Origin: Opisthorchis felineus | Taxonomy: Eukaryota > Platyhelminthes > Trematoda > Opisthorchiida > Opisthorchiidae | Direction of reading: 5' to 3' | NCBI GenBank assembly: GCA_004794785.1 | Contig: SJOL01009920.1 | Span: forward strand, 5,765-69,764 | DNA length: 64,000 nucleotides | In this document: positions 25,201 through 37,200 of the stretch, piece by piece | Position numbering within the stretch: position 1 is the first letter of the stretch | Layout: every line of letters begins with the position of its first letter | Made by a program: the position numbers and the translations under genes | The notes under the pieces: generated by a model | What the model saw: the letters and a program-made list of their open reading frames with translations, nothing else | Told to the model about the DNA's origin: nothing | The model's database searches: none

Positions 25201-28200
25201 GTGCAAGTCTTAGCACACTACTCATAAGGTTGCTGAGAACTCTTCGACAGACCATGAACTATTTTGCCCTTCTTGGGACTCATCAGGTAGGCGCAGTCCC
25301 CGAATTAAACAGATTTTGACAAACACTCATATTTGCACACGGATCTGTTTTCGACACGAGACTCAGCTGAATCTTCCTTGTATGATGGTGCGCTTCATGT
25401 TCAGGTGAAACGGACCACCGTAGACGGGAGATTCAGCTGTCAAAACCAAATTCCTGTGCAAATTAGACTATTTGTCTCAATATACGTGTTCCATAGAACA
25501 ATGGGTGGAATTATCAATACTTTAGGAAGCTATCGGACTTTCGGAAAGAATATGACAATGTGACTCAGACCTGTCACTCACCGAACGCATTACAAGCGTA
25601 ACGCTGTCCGGATATAAGCCGTTCATACGTCTTTAAGAAGCGAACTCCCTTCTTGAGCAATCGGTCCGTTCATTCTGCATATGTACACGTCAGCATATCA
25701 AGAATGTTTAGGCTTCATGTGCTGTTTTCTATTTGGTATTCGGACATATGTCTCTAACCGTTCTCAAAGTCAACACACTTTACACCTCAGAACGGTTGGG
25801 TTCTCCCGATTTGTATCCCTTTTTGGTGATTCCATGTTATAAGTGTGTATTTTGGTCTCCCAGTGAATGCTGATTGCAAAGTTGACCCAGCCGAAGGCAC
25901 AGTTCGACTTTGTGCGGTAATTTTCAGGAAACTGTTTATCACAACAGTGAACTCGAGATGACTCATTGGTTATGGCGCGAACTTACTGACCTGAAGGTCC
26001 GTGGTTCGAACTCAACCCCAGCTTCTCGACTGCTCCTTTCTAGGCTTGATGGTCCGGCGTAGCAGCTGGACTTCAAAAGGGTGCTGCGGCTAAGTGAATA
26101 TACTAAATTTAATGCTACAATGTGATCTCATTACTGAGATTCGCACCTCTGCTTTGTGCTCACTCCTCTTTCGACGATATGATACAATTATGATATCATG
26201 TGTGACGAAAAGTTTAGACGAGTATGTCTCTGTTGTGTTCGTAATCACACATTTGCCTTCTCCACGGCTGTACAAACCAGGGTCACTGCTGACATTGCAG
26301 TGCGGTTATGTGCAATGGTCCATAAGTTTTAGAGAGTGCGATGAGGTTTAGGTATTACCAGACGGAGTTCCAACAACAGACAGTCATCACTGTTGTTCCA
26401 AGCGATAGACTTTGGTCGGAGCCAATCATTTGATCCTTCCACTCTTCAGTAGCCCTAGTCTCTTAAGGTTTAGTCCAAAGTTCTAATCGGCAGCTATTCG
26501 TCAGTGGTCTAACGCATCCACAGTAATGATATCCTTTTTATGGTTTTAGGATCAATTGTGTGCATAGGTCGGCTACTTTTTACCTCCGACAGTGCCATGT
26601 CAATGACGGTGGATACGACGTTGTCGTTGCAGTAACTGACCCTCCTAATTCAGGTCACATTCCAGGACCAAAATCCTTCACCTGCTCTTTTTTGTGCACC
26701 ATGCGATAGACTGGAATAGGTTATTCCTGCGTTACTGGTTTAGATTTTGTCGACATTCTCTAGTCAGCGGAACTCTCCACAATTTAGTTGAAGTACACCT
26801 CCGATGTCAATATGCCAATGCATTCCACCAATGCAATCTAGCTATCATATTTGATGCGAGTAAGTTGAATCCCCAAGCTTTATTCATTCTGCTCTGACGT
26901 TTGCATCCCACCTAACCTTTTGCTAACCCAAATGCCAGTGTAACTTGTCCCGGGAGCTGGTACTTTTTTCCGTCCTCATCTCTTAGCACGTACGGCATCT
27001 CAGACAGCATCACGAGATGTCGAATGCCTCATAGTCCACAGTCTTGTTCACTCGACTCCCTGGGCCCGCTGTTTGCTGATCATTTTGCCGTAGCATTCGT
27101 TTCGGGCGCTCCCTGTTGACCGTAGCTGGCTGGTGATATAACACGAGTGGTCCGTAGTAGATTGTGTGAGGAACCTGATATCGTTGAGAGAAGGCTTTCG
27201 CAAGCCTTCGAACTTATTCAAAAAGTGTTGGCATAACTTTACACCTGAATCCTTACGTGGTTTGATCACTTAGTATTGCCACCCAACTGCGGCTAGTCGA
27301 AAGGCTGACCCGCTGATACCTGGTGGGCCATGGCTAGGAGTCACATTTCTTGACTTTTTTAACGAATTCCTCATGCTTAAACGTTGACAGACGCTTCCCA
27401 GATCATAATGTAAACTCTATTTCCGTCTCTGAGCTATCGCCTTCTATGTATAGATGCCCCACCCTATTGGACTAATAATTTGGCGCTGACGCGAGCAGTT
27501 TTCATTGTGCAGACATGAGCCAGCAATTTCAGCACGTACGCTCTCAGTTGACTTTGGTATTTTTTTTCAATAAACTCCGCCGGACGGAAGCAGAAAACAA
27601 TTTCCTTTCCCACATTCTTCAATGGCGCACCGGTGATGAAGTGTTTGCAACAGAATCGCACAGCTCAGAAAACAGATCAGAGACGCTCAAGGAAACGTTG
27701 TGAACTCATATCACTGAGTTTTCAAGCTTGTGGTTTCGCTGAGCGACTCTTCTAGGAGCTCTCCTAGGAACCGAAACGGCAGGTGATTCGAGTTAGCATG
27801 TGAACTCCTTATGACTTTTCTAGTCCAGGCTTCTTCTGAGTAGCGTGATACACTGTCATCTAAAAAAATCCTGGACCTTTTGATTCGATTTGTTGGAACT
27901 GCGAGGAATTAAGAAACCAAACCGGACTTGATGCGCAGAGAGTTTCCACGACTCTCAGTTTCAGTCGGTTGATCTGGTACGCGCTTTAAGCACGCACTTG
28001 AAGAGTGCTTATTAGGTTTTGAGGGCAAATACCTGTCCTGCATGCTCATCAAGTTCCAAACATAGTGGACAGAGATTTCCATTCCTCTGAACGGACGTAT
28101 ATGTCCAGTTTCGGTATAGAGGTTTCATCCACTTGATGCCAATTCGGTCTCACTGCGACCACCTTTCAACCAACCAGTGGGAACACCCGCAGATGCCGCA

Positions 28201-31200
28201 GTAGTGGCATCAATGCGTTGGGTGGCCGGGACATGTTTCACTCTCTGGAGAGCTTGCAAGCAATATGCCCAATTTGATTGGATTTAAACCGACTGAATGT
28301 GACTGCCTCGTTTATTTTGGTCACCCATACAACAGTGGTGCATGAATTCTTTTAAATCCTGGAATAAATAGAACAATGGAAGATTGAGTCTCGGTGTTCC
28401 GTGGCGAAACACCGATGAGCCACTTTTCTCTCAGGCCGCGACGAAGCACTTTCGGATTGACTTGGGTTGTAACAAATGGTTCGAGAGTACAAGTTACCGC
28501 GGTCACGAAACGGCCAGTTAGATTCGTCGTTGTTTTACGTAGTAACCTGCACTTGCCGTCGTTTATGTCTGGTTACCTCTGGGATTGGCGTCATTCACGT
28601 GCAGTAGCCTTTCGGTACATAGCCGTCGTGTAACTCAAAGGAAGCACGAGGGTTGAGATACTGCCAGGTTACTCGGGCCTAAGTAGAAGCAATTGGAAAG
28701 GCAGGATTGGGTTCGAACCACGGACCTCTCGGCCAACAGTTTCATGCCCTGACAGCTGAGCTATCCAGTGCACTAGCTGACACAGCTTAACCTCTTTCGC
28801 TTACTTCATCTTCCAACATTATTTGGTCAATGGCCTTTCTCACCTTGTTTTCTTTTCGCACACCCCAACTCCATTCGCCCGGACCTTGTGACAGGCTTGG
28901 TTGTTAACCACCTCATTGCTCTGTGAATAGTCATATCTATATCCATTCGCAGCATGCGTCGTGAACCCCGTATTTGCTAAGGCTGACTGCGCGCTCACAG
29001 AAACTTAACCACTTCGATTGATTTTCTCCTTTTTTGTTCATTTTACGCATAATGTACACCCACTGTATGTTTTTTTACTCATTTTTCCTATTCAGGGAAC
29101 GAAGACGATGTCCCACGAACCGAGACGGTTCGCATGAGAAAAGTTTCGATAGCAGACGAGGCTATGCTTGGAGAGTCCGGTGGAGCGACTTCTGATGACG
29201 CCAAGTTCACACCACGCCCGGTGCCGCTAGCTACTCGTGCTGACCTTGCAACAACTTATCCTTGGGGTGATGATTCTCCGAATCTACCTCACGAGATGCG
29301 ATTGATGGTCTCCTTATGGAGCTATGTTCAAGGTGTTCATCCCTCGGAATCGGCCACCCGAAAACAGCGCCTGAGTGTTGGTACATTGAATCAGTTATCC
29401 AGTTGGCGTCCACGACCACTAAATGACTACGTGCGGTGGGTTCGGGCTTCTCCTCCGAGCAAGGTGGAAGGGCTCGCTTATGTTTATAATGAAGCAAAGC
29501 TGCGCGCAGATCCGATTGAAAACATTGAAGCACATATCGCCGAGGTTAGTTTGTTGTCCTTCTAGTCGAATTGAAGCTGACGATGATTGGTGTACCAGTT
29601 TACTGCCTGTTCTGTGACAATATATGCACTGGAAATTTTCAGGTAACGTTTGAACTGCTTGCTAACGCCGACTGTTCTCATTGAATATATGATTTGGTTC
29701 AAACCACGTGTTAGCAAGTTACGGCCAACTGTTGGCTATTCTAAACCTAGTAGTGAATACGCACGTAATATGGTAGATAGTATTTCCTGGATGAAGTAGA
29801 TTTGATCGTCCAGCTGCAACACCTTTTCGGTGCTTAGCTGTCATGCCACCCAAAGGAAGCACGAGGGCTGGGATAGGGCCAGGTTGCCCAAGCCTAGACT
29901 GGGGAAGTCGAGAGGTAGAGGTCGGGTTCGAAACCACTGACATTCTGGTCACTAAATTCGTACTCTAACCACTGAGCCATCCCGCCCCCTACTGAATGAA
30001 GTGACTGAATACCAATAAGAAATAGCCTTATTATCGATTCCTCTTGTTTGTCTGAAACGGCATACGGTAACAGTACGGTAAGAATTCTTATATGGTTTAA
30101 CTACGACCGATGAGACGCGCGAAACCCAGAGAACAGAAGTATTTATTTTGACACTCCATCACTGGGTGGAAATTTCGTTTGCGCTGAATTTCGTTTTTTT
30201 TTTACTGGTGGCCACTTATATTATTGATAAAGATGTCGGAAGTAGCATGAGCTTGTCAGATCTGAAATCCATATCTATTCAAGACCTAATACGATCATTT
30301 TATATGCTTCTTCAAGCCCCCGACACACTTTCCGGTCCTCTGACTTAATCGAATAATTGACTCGATCGGTTACTCGTGATCAGTCGGTGGGTTCTAACTC
30401 ATTCATCAGTGGCTGGAAGAACGTATCGTTCGACGTCCGGTCTTTATGACGCAGTACACTCTTATATCGCTACCGTAGTCTTTGGTCATCCACGGTTTCG
30501 CGCATCTGGTCCTCCAGTGCATCCCTTGTCACACCGTCACCCTTGCATGTCCGTAACCAGCACCTTGTTTAAGATGTCACCCAGATCGCATGATTCGGTA
30601 GGTGTTATCGTAAACGTAGCTGTCACAGTAATGGCGGATTGGTTATTGATCAGGTTGTTGGATTTCACCTGTCCTCACCACGTCACTCCTGTTGTGGCTT
30701 AGGTGTTAATCAATTTCTTTGGGCCATTCCCAACGGAACATGTAGCTCAACGATGACCAATCCATTTGGGTACACTTGCAGGTCATATCGTTGAAGTGGA
30801 GTTTCAGCGTGCTAGTCATCTGTTGCCATGGTAGGATATCACACAAACAAGCCTAAATCTAGTATTCCATTGTAGCGATTATTACGGCGTTACGCGCAAT
30901 TTAACGAGAATCGATCGAGGCATCGCACAACTCACGAAAAAACTTTGGTCCCTGCATTTCGGTTATCGAAAACCAGGCATTCGTAGGTCGCGTATGTCAA
31001 TGGACAGGAGGACAGCGTGTTTTCCTAGTTTTTTTTTATCGATTTGAAGGCTGCCTTTGACTCTATCAATCGTGAGAAACTGCGGCAGCTCCTGGTGATC
31101 AAAGGTATCCCTTCTAATTTATATCCATCCTGAGGGCACTGTATGCCAACCTCAGTGAGTGCATAGGGGTGTACGGCAAGCTGTAGCCTGAGTTCAGCAC

Positions 31201-34200
31201 GTCCAATGCCTGTTCTCTATCACCATTCCCTTCAGCTTTATTATTGAAGTGCTGCTCGAAACTTCTCGGCCTGAAACTTCAAGGATCGAAATATTCTCAC
31301 GACTTTCACTCACAGACATTGAGTGTGAGTTATCCTTGGTTCAAATCCCTCAAAGATGCAGGTCCTGTTAAATAACTCTTCCGTATGGTTAAGTACGCGC
31401 TTTACGCTTGAGAAGGTGCTACTACAAGGCTGAGATGGATCTTTTGTAGACGAGCCTATTAGCGTGGCATTCCAATTTGTTTGCCTGGGCAGTTGTATAG
31501 GTTCCGGGGGACTAGATGGAGATGAGATTACTTCTCGAATCGGGAAGGCCAGGGCAGCTTTTGCCGACTTCCGACAGCTATGGCGCCGCCTTGATGTCAG
31601 TTTATTCTTCAAGGGCAGAGTTTACACTGCAAAGCAGTGAAGCATCGGTGTTGAACACTGATGTCATGCTGTCGATGATGATGATGATGATGATGATTAC
31701 ACTGCGATAGTGCAGCCCATATGTGTCAGAATCGTGTCCTGTACACTCAAAGGGTCTGGTAGGAACATCAAATTAGCAATGCCAATGTACGCCAGATGGT
31801 CTTAGGAAGAAGGAACTCTCCCACGATAGATGAGCTACTCACACTTCAATGGTTACGCCGGTTAGGACATGTACTCCGCATGCCAGAGAACCGCCTGCCT
31901 CGCAGAGCTCTTTTCGCCCAGCCCTGTGCTGAGTGGAAGCGACCAAGTGGCAACGAAGTGTGAAGTAAACTGAGTCGGGTTGTCAACTGTCGCCTCTCTG
32001 GAACTCAACTTGTCATTGTTTGGCGACACTGAAAAACGTGGCTCAGTCAAGCAGTCAGTAGCGCTCCTGGATCAAAGCTGTTTCTATTGGAGAAACGAAC
32101 TTTGACCCTGAAAAATCTCCCTGCCGGCGGAGTTCATAGCTGAGATGAAGTTTCAGTGTATCCGTCCGCCGTTACCTAACCCAAATCGGCACAATTTATA
32201 TGTCAAATGGATTGAACTTACTAGGACAAAGGCGCAATGCCTCTCAGTTCACTATTTTGACAACTCTTCAAAGATTGTTGTTGTGTGCATGAATCACTGA
32301 AACTCGACCAGTCTGCCTTTGCAGCACGATCGATCCGTGCACCTATGCCCTAGAGAATCCCCTTATCTGACTTCCGAAGCTATATTTGGTGTGCAACGTG
32401 GGAAACATCCCACGTTGTAACAAGGCTTTCTGAACAAAAGCACAAAGCTTCTTCATTCCTGCTACTGAGTTCAGTGACGTGCTCATATTCTGTCATAAAA
32501 ACAGCTGCACAGAATGACGCCTGATGTTTGGCGCGGGACACACCAAAACGCATCCACTGTAATTCTGTGGATCAGCTGATGTTTTGAAGATACTAATATG
32601 CTACGACAGTTACCCACTTCATGAACTGGAAAGTGCAGTTTCTGTCACTAATAATCAATAAACGTACTTCTGTGCAAGCTAGTGTCTTGTTATTTGTTTT
32701 TATGTTTGTTGAACTCAGCAGTTGAGCAGATCTGTGTCTTGGTGAATAGCTGATCGAATAGTTGTCAAATTTCACAGCAGATACTGTTAACATTCACAAC
32801 TGTGCACTGCTTGAATATCGCGATGGTATTTTTTTTAATACACTTCTCTCTCAAGAACTTACATAACAAGAGACGGACAGGATTCACCATTTCAATTTTT
32901 TTAAGAGCGAAGGCCCCCAAGAAGTTATGCAATTCTCCAGTCCGGATACTGTTTGCCCTTCATAAAGGCTGTGTTATAGTGGAGCCTTTTACTGTCTGGC
33001 TCCGGTCCTTGCGACTCGCCCTACAGTGTAGGGACCACGTGCTCCCACTGTGCTTGTTTAGGGCCGCTGCAAGATGTGGCTGCTAATTGATATTACTGGC
33101 GTTCTTGTTGTTTGTTTCTCTCCAGATATCCTGAATGAGTGCCTGCTGGTGTAGGCCCTCGGAATGATTGTGGTAGACCGGACCTAAGTCCGTTCTTCAT
33201 CCATGTTAATGGCCTTTTAGATTGGATGTTCATACTTGTGACAGACCTGGTTGTTGCTATAGTGTTCCTATGTGTTTCGTCTTCGGATTATGGTTTCCAA
33301 AATGGTCCTGATGCTATTTGTTTTCATCCCTCACCGGGCGGTCATTTCATCGTCGTTGTTGCTTCTTTGACGAGATTCTCCTTTTTTTCTTTCAAGGTTA
33401 TCGCCTTGTTCCAGAGTCGTCCGTCAGACCCCAACGATAGTTCATCCAACCGACTTGGACGGGGATTCTCGACCAGGTCATCCGTACGACATACCAAATC
33501 AACCCTAATAGCGTACTCCATCTGGTTGATGGCCTCTACCACTTCCACTGTGTCGCGCAACCAGCAATCGACCGCAGCCCGCCACGAGCAGTTCAAACTT
33601 TGTGGAATAGCTTACTGTCCAAAGTTTCTAGTCGAGATCACACGTCAGTTGAAATCGAACTCTGTCGCCTTGCCGATAGACACTCGGGTCGGTCTGTGCC
33701 AGCTAACGAGTTTGTTGGCCCATCGTATTGCAAACGCAGCATTTCAACACACCAATGACGATTTCAGACCTGTAACCCGACAGGAAGAGCTACCTTGGAA
33801 TTCGATCATGCCCAACCTGTCTAGCTGTTTGTCTTCTCTGGTTGAAACTCTACGTGAGCCTGCGTCGAGAACTGGGCCACGTCTGCGTCAAGTAGCGGCT
33901 ATCGCCCTAGGAGAGGTGGTTACATGTTCTATTTGTTTGGTTCAATATTCTGTCAAAGAAACGGAAACCACTGGAGTCAGAGATGGTATGTTGTCTGAAA
34001 TACAACCTAGTCAATGGCAAACTGTTGTCCATCATTTGATTCGATGCCTCTCACCAACTAACTCTGGCTCTGGGTCAGCGTCAGACGGAGGTTCTGTTCT
34101 GGATCAGTTCGATTTTGCAGTTGCCGATGGTATGGGAAAAGGAACTGGTACTGCCGATACTAGTGGGGGTGGGCTGGAATCCCCATCACTTGTCCGAGCC

Positions 34201-37200
34201 ACCGAACTGCATGTACGACTTGGGGCCGCTCGTTCTCTTGACGCCTTCGTGACGACCATCCTCGGATGCCAGTTGCATGATCTTACCGTCAGTGGATCCC
34301 TGCTCACCGCCGCAACCGCGTGCACGCAGGCCATTGTTACAGCAGAGGTGGTCTCACAACTGTGGACAAGCGGTATGTGTGACCCTCCAGTTTCCAAACA
34401 GATTTCTACTGGCATTAACGTCGTCCACCGCAATCAATTACACCAGGAGATTAGTCTATCATGTTCCAGCGCCCTCGCTGGTATCGTACGAATCAATCCC
34501 AGTCTGTTCGTTAACGGACTGATTGAGCGGATTGGGGCAACCGCTTTCACGAACGTTTTAGAACCCCCTGCTGGAGGACCAGCCTGTCAGCAAACCAGTC
34601 TTGTGGTAAGTTTCCACTGCCTGCATTGTTCTGAAAAATTCCAGTAGTTCGCTTGTTTGAACAACCAACTTCACTGCTTTTTCAAACTCGTCCTGAGATT
34701 TTACAACTGTTTTCGAAGTATTTATCTTGCAGCGTGTTTTCCGAAGCACTATGCTTTATTATGTCATTAGCACCGATCTTCGTGAAGATCCTTATCTGCT
34801 TTCAGTAGTGCCCAATCGACGGCACCTAAGTCTGTGAATCTCCACCACGCAGAGGTGATGCCATTTGACATGTGCTATTCACATGATTCTGACCATATTT
34901 CGCAGTCGCAAAATAGTTCACAGTGTCTCATTTAGATTTCATTGTGAAGTGAAGTCAATCTATGCCAGCAAGAACGTTATGGCTGCTTGGTCCCTTTGGG
35001 AATCAGCAGCGGCGTGCGCCTCACGCATTTCTTGGGCGATCTAAACCCGTGATGTTCTGGCCAGTTACTGAGCAACGGGTAGCTGATTAATATTGGAATT
35101 AAGCTGCACACATATAGGATGTAGCGCCACTTTCCAAACGTACGCAGATGACTGTTGACTTGCCCGTCAGGTGACGAGTTTCCAGCTAATGTCATCTGAG
35201 TTGTCTTCCTTTCTGAAAAAAATTACCTTTATTTTTTGGAGAATGGGGAGAACTTTAAGTTTCAAATTCTGAATCACGGGTGTACAGGTCCATGTGGCTT
35301 ATGGACTGGTTTCATGTGAAGGGTGAACTTGAGGTTTAAGGCTTTTCTGCTGATGAACGACCCGGTCGCATATATGTAAGTCTCATATTAGTCTTCCACA
35401 CTATCTTCTTTATTCCTGTCTCCGTTATTCAGGTACGTTTGCTTTCAATGGCCGCTACGGGCTTGTTGACGCCGTTGGTGAACCAATCGACCGCAAATAC
35501 TTGCACTACAAAAAATCGACGTCACAGCGGATTCTTGAGTGGTGCCGGTCTGTTCACACGACAGCATAGCGCCCCTTCAGCTGGTGGTGCTGGAACTCCG
35601 GCTGCGTGTCGACGTCTACTATCAGACCAGCGCTTTATGACTGCGGTCTTCCGCCACTTAAAAAGTCCACACGCGATGCTTCGTTCAAAGTCCTATTTGT
35701 TGTGTTCGGCCATTCTTACTACATGTCCCAAAGACAGTTTCCCTTTGGCATTTGATGCCAATTTACCAGCCTACTTGGAACGAGATTTGAAAGCGACGCG
35801 GAATCTCCAAAGCCGGTATGTGGATACGCAGTCAATGAGTACGGCCATCGGTTCCACAGCTGAGATGTCAGGCTCTACGTCTATGGTCTACTTGGCTGCT
35901 TGTACCTTGCACTTCACAGACGTTTTGGTTACCCATCTTATTCCGTTGGTGTGCCAGCAGTTGCTCATCTCCTTAGGATGCATTAGCCCCGCAACCTCGA
36001 CCAGTCGACAATCGGGTGGTCGCAAACAATCACGACCGCACACTATTTTGGGAAATCCCCGTTCTAACCAGTTACCGCCTGCTTCGAGTACCTCATGTTT
36101 GAATACGATCGTGGCTGTGCCAAATCTGAATGTAGCTCGTACCTGGCTGCCAGCATTCTCCTGCCTCGCAACGCTGCTTAGCACCAGTATTACGGTCCGT
36201 ATGAGGTTATTGGTTCCTGAATCGATGCGACTATGCAGCAGCAGCGGCAGTAGCAATGACGAGATGAAGCGTTCCGGCTTCTGTCTTCTGTCGTTTCTCG
36301 GTCGAATGCTGGATTTATGGGCTTCTGTTGATCCAATCAGCTCAGCAGGTGGGTCCCTCATGCTAATTTTCGATAAAGCGAAGTCGGAGTCATTATTTAT
36401 AAGTAAGGTGTGAGACTGGTCACAGTCTCATGTTTTCCTCCTCATCCAGTTCGTTATGCCTATTTGAGTAGACAGCTAGACAGTTATCTCCAAATAGGGT
36501 GCTCTCTGAAGGGAGACCACGACAGCGTTCTTCACCAACCACAGCTTAAGATTAGAATCTTTTCTAAGAGGGATCAGTTCCTAAAATGGAACAAATACCC
36601 ATCTTTTTCTTGGCAGTCAATCTTCTTTTTTCTTCCATACGTTGTGTCTCTGTCATTCTACATTGTCGTGGCCGAAAAACTTAATAATGCAGCAGGTCTG
36701 AGGTCTTCGAACTACGGCCCGGTAGGTTATTTCACCAGGGTCGCTGCTGAGTGGTATCAAACCCGGGATTGCTTAGTTTGTTTTCCAGCAAACTTCAGTC
36801 CACTCATTGGATAATTCACTCTCGATTTTCTGTGGGAAGCCTGTTTAGAGAAAGACAGGTGGATATTGCACAATAAGTTTATGGTTAGCTCACCGCAATG
36901 GATGTTCCGATTGGATGATCAACTAATGCTAGTCAGAGGACAGAAGACCCTCTACAGTGCTTGTGTGTTTCTTCTTCGCGTTGTTTGTACGATAGGATGA
37001 AGACTGGTTGACTCTTTGGATAAAGCCCATCTATTGCATGTTTCGCCATGAGTACTGTCCACCCATCGTTCCCACTTGTGCTCGGTCGTGTCAGCTTGCT
37101 GTTTTGGCCCTTACGCAACAGGCCTGATCATTATTTTGGGATTAGCTGGAGTAACTTGATCCCAGCGTCACCAGATACACTGCTTCACCACTTTAATCTA

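Larger units (their letters stand above)
23836..29095 (+). other. ULK4 intron 4, 5.3 kb (phase 1)
   Basis: It starts GTAAGT and ends CTATTCAG after a T-rich tract. It contains a family B foldback (25195-25510), a SINE (25953-26097) and a minus-strand SINE (28590-28770). Nothing was recognised in 23836-25194, 26098-28589 or 28771-29095. Confidence 0.8.
31020..32090 (+). mobile_element. Second LINE family: RT fragment (degenerate, with nested insert)
   Basis: Frames read [20 protein letters not shown] from about 31029, then [20 protein letters not shown] near 31519, [14 protein letters not shown] near 31591 and, after the insert, [20 protein letters not shown] near 31848. This is the RT-to-C-terminus order of a non-LTR element. 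The wording differs from the LINE at 12540, so it is another family. Stops and frameshifts show it is dead. It carries the insert at 31631-31696. Confidence 0.88.
29545..33396 (+). other. ULK4 intron 5, 3.9 kb
   Basis: It starts GTTAGT and ends TTTCAAG after a strong pyrimidine tract. It contains a minus-strand SINE (29808-29989), a LINE (31020-32090) with a nested 66-bp insert, a hairpin (32394-32417) and another LINE 3' end (33010-33250). Nothing was recognised in 29990-31019. Confidence 0.85.

Noticed and set aside
31310..31612. Minus-strand frame of 100 codons
   Set aside because: The plus strand here reads as LINE RT sequence ([20 protein letters not shown]), so the minus frame is a shadow.
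33139..33396. N-terminal extension of exon 6 starting at the ATG at 33139
   Set aside because: It matches a LINE 3' end, has no counterpart in ULK4, and is followed by a strong acceptor at 33397 that restores the alignment. Kept only as a finding.
34104..34433. 109-codon minus-strand frame
   Set aside because: Shadow of ULK4 exon 6; the plus strand aligns with ULK4.
35888..36361. 157-codon minus-strand frame
   Set aside because: It is the shadow of ULK4 exon 7 on the other strand.
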